Shown here: positions 44,724 to 53,127 of the stretch, piece after piece
How positions within the stretch are numbered: the stretch's first letter is position 1
How the letters are laid out: every line of letters begins with the position of its first letter
Assembly (NCBI RefSeq): GCF_020096995.1
Contig: NZ_CP083692.1
Location: 2,356,001 to 2,420,000, forward strand
Direction of reading: 5' to 3'
Origin: Leucobacter sp. Psy1
GTDB lineage: Bacteria > Actinomycetota > Actinomycetes > Actinomycetales > Microbacteriaceae
DNA length: 64,000 nt
The notes under the pieces: generated by a model
What the model was told of the DNA's origin: nothing
The model's database searches: none
What the model saw: only the letters and a program-made list of their open reading frames with translations
Made by a program: the position numbers and the translations under genes

Positions 44724-45365
44724 TCAGCGGAGCTCGCCCCCGAGGAAGTACTCGACGTATTTCGCGATGTCGACGGCGTGGTCGCCGAACCGCTCGTGAT
44801 AGCGGCTCGCGAGCGTGGCGTCGACGACCCCGGTCGGGTTGTCGGAGAGCTTGTTGCTCAGCACCTTCTCGAAGACGCGGGCGTGCAACTCGTCGAGATC
44901 GTCGTCCAGGTCTCGGATCTCCGCGATCGCGCGCGGCTCCTGCGTCCGGAGGAGTTCCACGAGCTTGCCCGCCATGACCACATCGACCTCTCCCATGCGG
45001 AGGAAGATGTCGGTGAGGCCGCTCGGCACTGCACTCTCGGGGTACCGGTAGCGCGCGAGCTGCGCGATGTGCCCCGCGAGATCCGACATGCGCTCGAGCG
45101 AGGCGCTCATGCGGAGAGCCCCCACCATGAGCCGCAGGTCTGAGGCGACGGGTTGCTGGCGCGCGAGGATGTCGATGGAGAGGTCGTCGAGCGAGGCCAC
45201 GCGACGCTCCACCTCCTCATCGCCGTCGATCACCTGTTCGGCGAGCGCCACGTCGGAGTGCGAGAACGCCGTGGTCGCCTTCTGGATCGACTCCTCGACC
45301 AACTCGGCGATCTCGACGAGGCGCTCCTGCACCTCGCGCAACGACTGCTGGAACACTTCGCGCAT
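44724..45365 (-). CDS. phoU: Phosphate signalling protein PhoU
   Basis: A 213-residue two-repeat helical protein. The repeats start [27 protein letters not shown] and [23 protein letters not shown], each with PhoU metal-binding acidic motifs (for example [14 protein letters not shown] and [17 protein letters not shown]). PhoU links the Pst transporter to the SenX3 kinase and turns the Pho response off when phosphate is plentiful. ATG 45365 follows GAGAAGGGAA. It is divergent from senX3 across a PHO-box array, so both are probably under RegX3 control. Confidence 0.95.
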   Translation of the reverse strand: MREVFQQSLREVQERLVEIAELVEESIQKATTAFSHSDVALAEQVIDGDEEVERRVASLDDLSIDILARQQPVASDLRLMVGALRMSASLERMSDLAGHIAQLARYRYPESAVPSGLTDIFLRMGEVDVVMAGKLVELLRTQEPRAIAEIRDLDDDLDELHARVFEKVLSNKLSDNPTGVVDATLASRYHERFGDHAVDIAKYVEYFLGGELR

Positions 45366-45432
45366 GCGATTCCCTTCTCGGACTGACGGGCTGGGCCGAC
45401 GGGTGCAGCCACAGTGCTTCCAGTGTGACCAT

Positions 45433-45476
45433 CGGCGGTGAACGCCGGCAGGAGCACAGGTGAACAATTGCTGAAC
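45433..45476 (-). promoter_or_regulatory. PHO-box array between phoU and senX3
   Basis: On the minus strand GTTCA units follow an 11-base period: GTTCAGCAATT (plus 45466-45476), GTTCACCTGTG (45455-45465), a non-matching 11-base unit, and GTTCACCGCCG (45433-45443). It lies 68 bases upstream of phoU and 40 upstream of senX3. This fits PhoP/RegX3 direct-repeat boxes. Confidence 0.7.
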
Positions 45477-45515
45477 TCGTCGTGCGGCGTCGGGAGTCCA
45501 CTCTACGATGAAGAC

Positions 45516-46718
45516 ATGTCCCCGACCATTCTCGTGCTCGCGTCAGTCGGACTCGGCGTGGCCGTGGGGGCGCTCGTCACGGCGACGATCCTCGCGGCCC
45601 GCTCGGCTGGCCGTCGGCGCGCCCGCATGATGAGTCCGGAGCTGCCCGAGGCGGCAGTGACGATCCTGCACGAGATCGATACGTTCGCCGTGATCCTCGA
45701 CGCGTCCCTGAGTCCGGTCTATGTCAATCCGGCGGCCCGCGACGAGCGCCAGGTCAGCGGGGAAGAGCTGCGCGAACCCGAGTTCCTGCGCCGCGCGCGG
45801 CAGGTGATGTCGACGGGGATCGCGGATACGCGCGAACCAAACACTGAAGACCCGTCGAACACCGTGCGGGTCCACATCATCAAGCTCGCCCAGCGATTCC
45901 TCGTCGTGCTCGCCGAGGACCTCGGCGAGGAGCAGCGGGTCAACGCAATGCGGCGGGACTTCATCGCGAACGTCAGCCACGAACTCAAGACGCCGATCGC
46001 GGCGATCGGCCTGCTCGCCGAAGCCGTGAAAGAAGCGGCCGATCAGCCGACCACGGTGCGGAAATTCGCGAACTCGCTCATGAAGGAGTCGAGGCGGCTC
46101 GGAGACCTCTCCCGCGACATCATCCACCTCTCGGAGGCGCAGTCGACACTGAAACCGGAGGACCGCGAGCGCGTCGATCTGCGAGAGCTCGTGCGCACGG
46201 AAGTCGAGGCGCATCGGGGGTACGCGACCGCGAGCAGCGTCGATCTCGTCGTCACCGAGCCCAGGTCGCCCGAACGCGAACCCGTCATCCAGGGCAAGCC
46301 CTCGTCTTTGTCGGTCGCGGTCGCGAACCTGCTGAGCAATGCGATCCAGCACTCGCCGGACGGCGGACGCGTGGGTGTCGGCATGGAGGTCACGCGCAAG
46401 CAGATGGTGGTGACCATCACGGATCAGGGCGCAGGCATTCCGCCGGAACACCTGCCCCGTATTTTCGAGCGGTTCTACCGCCTTGATGAGTCGCGGAGCC
46501 GGGAGGGCGGCGGCACCGGTCTCGGCCTCAGCATCGCACGGCACACCATGCGCGCGCACGGCGGCGACGTCGACGTGTGGTCGCAGCCCGGTGTGGGGTC
46601 GAGCTTCACGCTGACCTTCCCCCTCCTCGACGAGGATCCGCAGCGCGCCAAGAAGCGCGCCAAGAAGAAGATCAAGAAGGCCGTCGAACCGGCCGAACCG
46701 ACACGGAGTTCCGTATGA
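45516..46718 (+). CDS. senX3: Sensor histidine kinase SenX3 (PhoR-type)
   Basis: A 400-residue membrane kinase. One N-terminal transmembrane helix (about 5-27) is followed by a PAS-like domain (50-135) and HisKA with phospho-His155 in FIANVSHELKTPIAAIGLL. The HATPase (NLLSNAIQHSPDGG; DQGAGIPPEHLPRIFERFYR; GGTGLGLSIAR) ends in a Lys/Arg-rich tail. Together with PhoU and Pst it senses phosphate. The stop overlaps the regX3 ATG (ATGA). Confidence 0.93.
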   Translation: MSPTILVLASVGLGVAVGALVTATILAARSAGRRRARMMSPELPEAAVTILHEIDTFAVILDASLSPVYVNPAARDERQVSGEELREPEFLRRARQVMSTGIADTREPNTEDPSNTVRVHIIKLAQRFLVVLAEDLGEEQRVNAMRRDFIANVSHELKTPIAAIGLLAEAVKEAADQPTTVRKFANSLMKESRRLGDLSRDIIHLSEAQSTLKPEDRERVDLRELVRTEVEAHRGYATASSVDLVVTEPRSPEREPVIQGKPSSLSVAVANLLSNAIQHSPDGGRVGVGMEVTRKQMVVTITDQGAGIPPEHLPRIFERFYRLDESRSREGGGTGLGLSIARHTMRAHGGDVDVWSQPGVGSSFTLTFPLLDEDPQRAKKRAKKKIKKAVEPAEPTRSSV

Positions 46719-47413
46719 CGCAACGCATCCTGCTCGTCGAGGACGAGGAGTCCATCTCGGGTCCGCTCGCGTTCCTCCTGGAACGGGAGGGCTTCGAGAT
46801 CACGGTCGCCGATACCGGCCCCGACGCCGTCAGGCTCTTCGAGGAGTCGTCGTACGACCTGATCCTGCTCGACCTGATGCTCCCCGGGCTGCCGGGGACC
46901 GAGGTGTGCCGCACCATCCGCGCGGTCTCGCAGGTGCCGATCATCATGCTGACCGCGAAGGACAGCGAGGTCGATATCGTCGTCGGTCTCGAGCTCGGCG
47001 CTGACGACTACATCACGAAGCCCTACTCGACCCGAGAACTCCTCGCCCGAGTGCGCGCAGCCCTCAGGCGAAGTGCGGCACCCGCGGATGCCGAGGCGGC
47101 TCCATCCGACAGCGACGGCGTGCTCGACGAGCTCGACGTGCGGCTCGATACCGAGCGCCACACCGTCCGCGTGCGCGGCGAGGAGGTCGCGATGCCACTC
47201 CGGGAGTTCCAGCTTCTGGAACTCCTGATGCGCAACTCGGGGAGGGTGCTCACCCGCGGACAGTTGATCGATCTCATCTGGGGCAGCGACTACTACGGCG
47301 ACACGAAGACGCTGGACGTCCACGTGAAGCGCATCCGCTCCCGCATCGAGACGGACCCGAAATCCCCCCGCATTCTGTCCACCGTGAGAGGTGTGGGGTA
47401 CCGCTTCAACTGA
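46715..47413 (+). CDS. regX3: OmpR-family response regulator RegX3
   Basis: A 232-residue response regulator. The receiver has DE at 10-12, Asp53 in DLILLDLMLPGLPG and the Lys of DYITKPYSTRELLARVRAALRR. The C-terminal winged helix (MPLREFQLLELLMRNSGRVLTRGQLIDLIWG; TLDVHVKRIRSRIE; VRGVGYRFN) binds direct repeats. Phosphorylated by SenX3, it should activate the pst, pit and phoU-senX3 arrays in this window. The 105 bases after the stop hold only the short palindrome GCGGATCCGC and no clear terminator. Confidence 0.93.
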   Translation: MTQRILLVEDEESISGPLAFLLEREGFEITVADTGPDAVRLFEESSYDLILLDLMLPGLPGTEVCRTIRAVSQVPIIMLTAKDSEVDIVVGLELGADDYITKPYSTRELLARVRAALRRSAAPADAEAAPSDSDGVLDELDVRLDTERHTVRVRGEEVAMPLREFQLLELLMRNSGRVLTRGQLIDLIWGSDYYGDTKTLDVHVKRIRSRIETDPKSPRILSTVRGVGYRFN

Positions 47414-47518
47414 GCGGATCCGCATTCCGCGCACTCGCTGGTCTCGGCGCTCCGCGGCGCCTCAGCTCCTCGAACTCACCGTCGAACACTTCAACGCCGA
47501 GCTCTCAAGGACGCTGGA

Positions 47519-48106
47519 TTAGGAGTTGTCGTTCTCCTCGGCAGTGCCGGCATCCTGGTCCACACCCGGTTCGATCACGGTGCCGGAGCTGCTCTCCTCC
47601 TCATCGGAGTCCATGCTCACCTCGGAGTCGCTGATCACGAAGTCGCGGTACTCCTGCAGGGTGCCGTCGAGCACGGGAATGTTGTGCTCGACCTCGTCAG
47701 CGCCGGCGACCTGGAAGAAGGCCGTCACGGTCTCCCCCGGCTGCACGTCGTCGAGCGTCACGAGCGTCGGCTCCTCATCGCCCTCCGGGTCCCCGAAGAG
47801 TGTGGTGCCTGGCTCGATCGTGAAATCGGCCGAGGCGAAGCCCGATCCGCCGTGCTCCATGTTCACGGTGAGCTCGATGTCGGAGGAGCCGATGTTCACG
47901 CCGGTGAAGACCACGTTGAAGTTCTCACCGGACTCGTCGGCGATGAGCATCATGTTGCGCACGTCGGCCCCACCGACGGAGACGTCGATGCCGTCGCTCG
48001 GTGCGTAGGGGATCGAGGTCGCCACGGGGGCGATGAGGCTGCAGCCCGAAGCCCCCACGGTCAGGCCGGCGGCGAGAACAATGGCCGAGACGGTCCGAAG
48101 CTTCAA
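47519..48106 (-). CDS. Conserved actinobacterial lipoprotein
   Basis: A 195-residue lipoprotein. The signal peptide MKLRTVSAIVLAAGLTVGASGC ends with lipobox GASGC (Cys at 22). A beta-rich extracytoplasmic domain (GGADVRNMMLIADESGENFNVVFTGVNIG...) is followed by an acidic Ser/Glu/Asp-rich tail of about 40 residues. The function is unknown to me; homologues in Microbacteriaceae are often mislabelled. It is divergent from carD with an iron-box-like site in the shared region, so it could be iron regulated. Confidence 0.8.
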   Translation of the reverse strand: MKLRTVSAIVLAAGLTVGASGCSLIAPVATSIPYAPSDGIDVSVGGADVRNMMLIADESGENFNVVFTGVNIGSSDIELTVNMEHGGSGFASADFTIEPGTTLFGDPEGDEEPTLVTLDDVQPGETVTAFFQVAGADEVEHNIPVLDGTLQEYRDFVISDSEVSMDSDEEESSSGTVIEPGVDQDAGTAEENDNS

Positions 48107-48197
48107 GGTGGTCCTCCGAGCGGTTCTTGCGGTGATTCACGGGTAATCCCCATGACAGTTTGAATTCATCTTATCCGCTGACGCTTCTCCGCCGCAG

Positions 48198-48213
48198 CTT
48201 AGGTAAGCCTAAG
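48198..48213. promoter_or_regulatory. DtxR/IdeR-like iron box
   Basis: CTTAGGTAAGCCTAAG is an interrupted palindrome (CTTAGG/CCTAAG) that closely follows the DtxR-family consensus TTAGGTTAGCCTAACC. It lies 92 bases upstream of the lipoprotein gene and 54 upstream of carD, next to a TATTCT -10-like element for carD at 48232-48237. Confidence 0.6.
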
Positions 48214-48266
48214 TCACGTGAAACACTGTGGTATTCTAGGGGTTGGATTGAATAAGGAGCCACTCG

Positions 48267-48752
48267 ATGCAATTTGAGGTCGGAGAGACCGTCGTCTACC
48301 CCCACCACGGCGCTGCGAAGATCATTGAAACCAGGACCCGCAAACTCGGCGGGGAGGAGAAGCTCTTCCTGAAGCTGCAGGTGAACCAGGGCGATCTGAC
48401 GATCGAGGTTCCCGCTGAGAACTGCGACCTGGTGGGCGTGCGCGACGTCATTGATAAGGACGGACTGGAGCAGGTGTTCGAGGTGCTCCGCGCCCCGTTC
48501 ACTGAAGAGCCGACCAACTGGTCCCGCCGATACAAGGCGAACCTGGAGAAGCTGGCATCCGGCGATGTGATCAAGGTCTCCGAGGTCGTGCGCGACCTGT
48601 GGCGCCGCGATCAGGAGGTGCGTTCGCTCTCCGCCGGCGAGAAGCGGATGCTCGCGAAGGCGCGGCAGATCCTCGTTTCCGAGCTGGCTCTCGCCGAGAA
48701 GACGGACGAGGACAAGGCATCGGAGATGCTTGACGAGGTACTCGCGTCCTGA
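48267..48752 (+). CDS. carD: CarD-family RNA polymerase-binding transcription factor
   Basis: A 161-residue global regulator that stabilises open promoter complexes. The N-terminal polymerase-interaction domain starts [19 protein letters not shown], and the C-terminal helical DNA-binding domain has [33 protein letters not shown] and [20 protein letters not shown] with the conserved Trp. TAAGGAGCC precedes the ATG. The order carD-ispD-ispF is the same as in mycobacteria. Confidence 0.96.
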   Translation: MQFEVGETVVYPHHGAAKIIETRTRKLGGEEKLFLKLQVNQGDLTIEVPAENCDLVGVRDVIDKDGLEQVFEVLRAPFTEEPTNWSRRYKANLEKLASGDVIKVSEVVRDLWRRDQEVRSLSAGEKRMLAKARQILVSELALAEKTDEDKASEMLDEVLAS

Positions 48753-48806
48753 CGCGACCCGTTGCTCGGCCGCGTTTTCGGCGGTCGCGGCGCTAGGCTG
48801 ACCTGC

Positions 48807-49547
48807 ATGACGAGTTCAGCGACGACACCGCATCCGCTCCCCGATCTCGGGGTCGTTCTGGTGGCCGGAGGGCGCGGCGAACGCCTCGGTGCTGGTGCAC
48901 CGAAGGCGTTCGTCACGCTCGGCGAGCGCACGCTGATCGAGCACTGCATCGCCACCATCATCTCGCTACCGCACAGCGGACAACTGGTGCTCGTCGTGCC
49001 GCGCGAGCGCGCACCCGAAGCGCTGATGCTCTCCCACGGACTCACGGCTGCGCATCCGCGCTGGCGCGTCTCGGTCGTGTCAGGCGGGCGCGAGCGACAC
49101 GAGTCCGTCCGCTTCGGGCTCGCGGCACTGCACGACTCCATAGACACGGTCCTCGTACACGATGCCGCTCGGCCCCTCGCGTCTGCGGATCTCTTCGAGC
49201 GCGTCATCACGGCGGTACACCGCACGGGCGGATCCGTTGTTCCCGCTCTCCCGGTGGCGGACACACTGAAGCGCGTCGACGCCGCCGGAGTGGTGCAGGA
49301 GACCGTCAATCGGTCGGAGCTCGTCGCGGTGCAGACACCCCAGGGGTTTCCCAAGGAGATCCTCAGTGCCGCCCATGAGAGTGCAACCCTCCTCTCGGAC
49401 GAGTCCGGTGGGGCACCGACGGACGACGCCGAGGTCGTCCAGCGCGCAGGCGAGGTGGTGACCACGGTGGAGGGCGAATCGCGGGCCCACAAGCTGACGA
49501 CCGCCTTCGATCGCGCGCTGCTCGAAGCGCTGCTGGGGTCGGCGTGA
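48807..49547 (+). CDS. ispD: 2-C-methyl-D-erythritol 4-phosphate cytidylyltransferase
   Basis: A 246-residue enzyme of the MEP isoprenoid pathway. The CTP-binding loop VLVAGGRGERLGAGAPKAFVTLGERTLIEH has the family pattern. SGGRERHESVRFGL, VHDAARPL and VQTPQGFPKEIL complete it. The ATG at 48807 is preferred; the extended frame upstream has no SD. Its stop overlaps the ispF GTG (GTGA), so the two enzymes are translationally coupled rather than fused. Confidence 0.94.
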   Translation: MTSSATTPHPLPDLGVVLVAGGRGERLGAGAPKAFVTLGERTLIEHCIATIISLPHSGQLVLVVPRERAPEALMLSHGLTAAHPRWRVSVVSGGRERHESVRFGLAALHDSIDTVLVHDAARPLASADLFERVITAVHRTGGSVVPALPVADTLKRVDAAGVVQETVNRSELVAVQTPQGFPKEILSAAHESATLLSDESGGAPTDDAEVVQRAGEVVTTVEGESRAHKLTTAFDRALLEALLGSA

Positions 49548-50008
49548 TCCGGGTCGGGACGGGCTGCGACGTCCACGCATTCGACGACGAGTCGCCGCTG
49601 ACCCTTGCGGGACTCTTCTGGCCGGGTGAACGCGGCCTGTCGGGTCACAGCGATGGAGACGCCGTGTGCCACGCGATCGTCGACGCGCTCCTCTCCGCCA
49701 CCGCCCTCGGAGACATCGGTGAGCTCGTCGGCGTCGATCGCGCCGACACCGCTGACGCGGCCAGCACGGGGTTCGTGCGCACCGCCGTCGAGCGTCTGGC
49801 TGAGCACGGATGGCGACCCGTCAACGTGTCGGTGCAGATCCTGGGCAATCGCCCGCGATTCTCACCCCGTCGAGAGGAGGCGCAGCGCCTGCTCAGCGAT
49901 CTCGTCGGTGCTCCGGTCAGCGTTTCCGCCACCACGACCGACGGATTGGGGCTGACGGGACGCGGCGAGGGTATCGCCGCGATCGCCACCGCGCTGGTCG
50001 AGCGTTAG
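49544..50008 (+). CDS. ispF: 2-C-methyl-D-erythritol 2,4-cyclodiphosphate synthase
   Basis: A 154-residue trimeric zinc enzyme of the MEP pathway. Metal ligands are in [13 protein letters not shown], and [29 protein letters not shown] carries the second His. [28 protein letters not shown] is the C-terminal signature. The start is the GTG overlapping ispD. Its end overlaps the convergent gpmA stop by 4 bases. Confidence 0.95.
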   Translation: MIRVGTGCDVHAFDDESPLTLAGLFWPGERGLSGHSDGDAVCHAIVDALLSATALGDIGELVGVDRADTADAASTGFVRTAVERLAEHGWRPVNVSVQILGNRPRFSPRREEAQRLLSDLVGAPVSVSATTTDGLGLTGRGEGIAAIATALVER

Positions 50009-50745
50009 CGGCCCTGCGCGGCCACGGCCGCCGCACCGGCTTCGGCGGCTTCCGGGTCGAGGTACCGTCCGGGGCCGGTGGCAGCGCCGCCGGTCTCGAT
50101 GTCGTAGACGAGCGGCATGCCGGTCGGAATGTTGAGACCGGCGATATCGTCGTCGGAGATGCCCTCGAGGTGCTTGACGAGCGCGCGCAGTGAATTGCCG
50201 TGCGCCGTAACGAGCACCGTCTTCCCGGCGTCGAGGTCGGGAACGATCGCCTGCTCCCAGTACGGCAGCATCCGCTCGATGACGTCCTTCAGGCACTCGG
50301 TGCGCGGCACGTCCCCGTCGATGCCGACGTAGCGCGGGTCGTCGACCTGCGAGAACTCGCTCGAGTCATCCAGGGGCGGCGGGGGCGTGTCGAAGGATCG
50401 ACGCCACTGCATGAACTGGTCCTCGCCGTACTTCTCGAGGGTCTCGGCCTTGTCGAGGCCCTGCAGCGCACCGTAGTGACGCTCGTTCAGACGCCAAGAG
50501 CGCTGCACGGGGACCCACAGCCGGTCCGCCGCATCGAGCGCGAGGTTCGCGGTCTGAATGGCGCGGCTGAGCACGGAGGTGTGCAGCACGTCGGGCAGCG
50601 CGCCGGACTCCGCGAGCAGCGCACCCGCGGCAGCGGCCTCGGTGCGTCCCCGCTCGGTGAGCCGAACATCCACCCAGCCGGTGAAAAGGTTCTTCTCGTT
50701 CCAGTCGCTCTGTCCGTGGCGCAGCAGAATCAGCGTGTTGCTCAT
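50005..50745 (-). CDS. gpmA: 2,3-bisphosphoglycerate-dependent phosphoglycerate mutase
   Basis: A 246-residue glycolytic mutase. The phospho-His loop is [33 protein letters not shown] and [24 protein letters not shown] give the second catalytic His and the substrate-binding segment. The length is normal for the dPGM type. In mycobacteria gpm1 sits next to senX3-regX3; here it is close by, beyond carD-ispD-ispF, consistent with a rearranged version of that neighbourhood. Confidence 0.95.
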   Translation of the reverse strand: MSNTLILLRHGQSDWNEKNLFTGWVDVRLTERGRTEAAAAGALLAESGALPDVLHTSVLSRAIQTANLALDAADRLWVPVQRSWRLNERHYGALQGLDKAETLEKYGEDQFMQWRRSFDTPPPPLDDSSEFSQVDDPRYVGIDGDVPRTECLKDVIERMLPYWEQAIVPDLDAGKTVLVTAHGNSLRALVKHLEGISDDDIAGLNIPTGMPLVYDIETGGAATGPGRYLDPEAAEAGAAAVAAQGR

Positions 50746-50783
50746 ACGTCCAGACTACTGGACGAGCGCTCAGAGGGAACGGT

Positions 50784-51920
50784 TCAGAGGCGCTTCAGCC
50801 GAGGAAGATCACGCGTCGCACCCGCGTCGGTCGGCACGATCGGCTCCTGCGTTGCCGCGATGGTCTCCCCATCCGGTGAATCAGGGTCCGCACCCGTCTC
50901 GCCGCCGCGCACCTCCAGTGGCGCGTCGGCGGGCAGCGCCCGTTTCAGCAGGGCGAGCGCGATGCCGCCCCACTCGTAGTGACGCGCCGCACGCGTGATC
51001 CGTCCGACCGGACGCGGCTTCTCCCCAGCGGACTCGCCGGCGCGGTAGACGAGTGCGCCGGACACCGGCAGCTCACCCGCAGAGCCGTCGAGGTGGAGCA
51101 GCGCGAGCCTGCGCGGCGGGTGGCCGATGTTGTGGACCTTGGCCACTGTCTCCTGGCCGCGGTAGCACCCCTTGTTGAGGTGCACGGCGGTACGAAGCCA
51201 GTCGAACTCGTTCGGAATCGCCCGATCGTCGGCGTCGCCGGCGCGGCTCGGACGCCACGCGCGGATCTCGAGCGCCTCGAGCGCCAGCAATCCCGCTGCC
51301 TGCGTATCGCCTGCGGTCACCCGATCGGCAAGGGGCGCGAGCGCCGTGCGCGGGAGAACGCTTTGCACGGCCGACCACTCGGCGCCCGGGTGGTCGCCGA
51401 CGGCGTACTGCGTGCCGCCCCGCTGCACCGAGGCCCACGGGTCGTGCCACTCGATCGTCGACTCGAGGTCACGCAGCACCGGGAGAGCGGTACCCCCCTC
51501 GAATGCGAGCAGCGCGGCGTAGTCGTCACTGACGTCCGCCACCTCGACCCGCATCGCGAACCGCATGCGAAGAAGGAAGTCCGTCAGCGGACCCGCCGAC
51601 CCCTCGTCCACCAGCAACCATGCGCGCTCGCCGTCATCGACGAAACGGATCGCGTGCTCGATACGACCGTTCGGGTCCAGCAGCAACGTCTCAGCGCTCT
51701 CGCCCGGGCGGAGCGAGAGCAGATCCTGGCTCGTCATCGAGTGGAGCCATCGCAGGCGATCGTCGCCGCCCACTGTGATGATGCCGCGGTGACTGAGGTC
51801 AAGGATCGCGTTCCCGGCCTCGAGCGAGCGCTGCTCGGGCAGCGGGGACCCGTAGTGCGCGGCGACCCCGAGGTCCTCTGACGCGATCGCCCCGGGGAGG
51901 GAGAGCAACGGACTCACCAC
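50784..51920 (-). CDS. ygfZ: YgfZ/GcvT-like folate-binding protein
   Basis: A 378-residue protein with the GcvT fold. The YgfZ signature is KGCYRGQETVAKVHN (KGCYxGQE). The N-terminal ILDLSHRGIITVGGDDRLRWLHSMTSQDL and the C-terminal barrel (ALLKRALPADAPLEV) are typical. YgfZ uses tetrahydrofolate and assists repair or assembly of certain Fe-S enzymes. The start is GTG at 51920 (VSPLLSLPGA). Thirty-eight bases separate it from gpmA and 22 from a small membrane ORF upstream. Confidence 0.9.
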   Translation of the reverse strand: MVSPLLSLPGAIASEDLGVAAHYGSPLPEQRSLEAGNAILDLSHRGIITVGGDDRLRWLHSMTSQDLLSLRPGESAETLLLDPNGRIEHAIRFVDDGERAWLLVDEGSAGPLTDFLLRMRFAMRVEVADVSDDYAALLAFEGGTALPVLRDLESTIEWHDPWASVQRGGTQYAVGDHPGAEWSAVQSVLPRTALAPLADRVTAGDTQAAGLLALEALEIRAWRPSRAGDADDRAIPNEFDWLRTAVHLNKGCYRGQETVAKVHNIGHPPRRLALLHLDGSAGELPVSGALVYRAGESAGEKPRPVGRITRAARHYEWGGIALALLKRALPADAPLEVRGGETGADPDSPDGETIAATQEPIVPTDAGATRDLPRLKRL

Positions 51921-51942
51921 GAGAGGGAGTTCCTCAGTCGCC

Positions 51943-52050
51943 CTATTCCTGACCCTTGAAGAGCTTCACCAGCACGGCGCCAGATACCCACGCGATACCG
52001 ACACCGGCGAGACCCAGAAGTCCGAGGAAGAAGAGTTCGAGTGCGAGCAT
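51943..52050 (-). CDS. 35-residue single-helix membrane protein
   Basis: A short frame beginning with ATG at 52050 and preceded by AAGG in a suitable place. It codes for MLALELFFLGLLGLAGVGIA followed by WVSGAVLVKLFKGQE and a TAG stop. The whole N-terminal two-thirds is one transmembrane helix with a Lys-containing C-terminus. It lies between two other small-gap genes on the same strand, suggesting cotranscription with ygfZ. Its reality rests on helix quality, SD and spacing only. Confidence 0.6.
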   Translation of the reverse strand: MLALELFFLGLLGLAGVGIAWVSGAVLVKLFKGQE

Positions 52051-52054
52051 GCCC

Positions 52055-52357
52055 TTATCGTACCAGCAGGCCGACGACGTCGATGACGGCGATGATCACC
52101 ACGGACCCCGCGACGCTGAACGCGGTCCTGGTGATGAAGCCCCTCTGCTGAGCGGTGCCGAGCTGCAGCCCGAACGTGACGAGCGTGCTGAGTCCGATGG
52201 CGAGTGCGAGCCAGGCGAACCGGGCCTCATCGGAGACGAGCACGGTGACGAGCACGCCGACGACGGCAGCCACGAGCCACGCGATGATCATGCGCGGAAG
52301 GTGCCAGGACTGAACATCAGGCATCTCGGGCGCATTTGGGGCGGGCGACTCGGTCAC
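52055..52357 (-). CDS. Hypothetical membrane protein upstream of the small ORF
   Basis: About 100 residues if the GTG at 52357 (VTESPAPNAPEM) is used, which has GAGAA seven bases upstream; GTGs six and two codons earlier are alternatives. A Pro-rich N-terminus is followed by three transmembrane helices (PRMIIAWLVAAVVGVLVTVLV; FAWLALAIGLSTLVTFGLQLG; TAFSVAGSVVIIAVIDVVGLLV). The family is not recognised. It is divergent from the GlnR gene and five bases from the 35-residue ORF. Confidence 0.72.
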   Translation of the reverse strand: MTESPAPNAPEMPDVQSWHLPRMIIAWLVAAVVGVLVTVLVSDEARFAWLALAIGLSTLVTFGLQLGTAQQRGFITRTAFSVAGSVVIIAVIDVVGLLVR

Positions 52358-52434
52358 GATCACATTCTCACACACCGACCCCCGCTAGACTGGTGAACGG
52401 CCAGCCGGGCCGCGCAGCGAAGGGAGGAACCCTG

Positions 52435-53127
52435 GTGCGTCTGCTCTGCCTCACCGACCGGGATCCAGCCGACAGTCTTCCGGCACTGGGCCTCTTGGCC
52501 CACGAAGTCAGCACCTCACCACTATCGGTACGTGTCAGCGCTTCGGCGTGCTCGCGTTTCGATGCGGTACTCATCGATGGCAGCCTCGATCCCCGCCGCG
52601 CGCGCGCGGCATGCATTGGGCTTCGCGAGACGGGACGTGTCGCCACGGTCCTCGTCATCGCCGAGACCGCGCTCGCGGCGCTCACCCCGGAGTGGGGGAT
52701 CAACGAATTCCTCCTGCCCACCGCCAACCCGGCCGAGGTCGAGACGCGGCTCCGCCTCCTCTCGATCATGGAGTCCTCGGTTCCGGATCGTCCGAACGTG
52801 ATCACGACCGCGGGCGTGACGATCGACGAGGCCAACTTCACGGCGCGAGTCCAGCGCCGCACGCTCGACCTCACCTACAAGGAGTTCGAGCTGCTCCACT
52901 ACCTCGCGGCGAACCCGGGCAGGGTCTTCACGCGCGAGCAGCTGCTCAGCGAGGTGTGGGGCACCGATTACTTCGGCGGCACGCGCACCGTCGACGTCCA
53001 CGTGCGGCGTCTCCGCGCCAAGCTCGGCGACCACGAGGCGCTCATCAGCACCGTTCGCGGGGTCGGATACGGATTCGCTCGTGCGCGCGATGCAATCTCG
53101 GAGAGCGACGGAGAGGGCGAGCAGTGA
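52435..53127 (+). CDS. glnR: GlnR-like OmpR-family regulator
   Basis: A 230-residue orphan response regulator. The receiver-like domain (about 1-110) has Asp48 in FDAVLIDGSLDP but lacks a typical acidic pair and the usual PKP motif, as in GlnR, which works without a kinase. The C-terminal winged helix is strong (LTYKEFELLHYLAANPGRVFTREQLLSEVWGTDYFGGTRTVDVHVRRLRAKLG). In actinobacteria GlnR governs nitrogen genes. Adjacency to mshD, and phosphate genes just beyond, is the same order as glnR-mshD-phoT/phoY2 in mycobacteria, which supports the assignment. The GTG at 52435 follows GGGAGGAACCCTG. Confidence 0.85.
   Translation: MRLLCLTDRDPADSLPALGLLAHEVSTSPLSVRVSASACSRFDAVLIDGSLDPRRARAACIGLRETGRVATVLVIAETALAALTPEWGINEFLLPTANPAEVETRLRLLSIMESSVPDRPNVITTAGVTIDEANFTARVQRRTLDLTYKEFELLHYLAANPGRVFTREQLLSEVWGTDYFGGTRTVDVHVRRLRAKLGDHEALISTVRGVGYGFARARDAISESDGEGEQ

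Noticed and set aside
47414-47518. Palindrome GCGGATCCGC after regX3 as a terminator
   Set aside because: Only 10 bases with no loop and no T-run; it may be chance.
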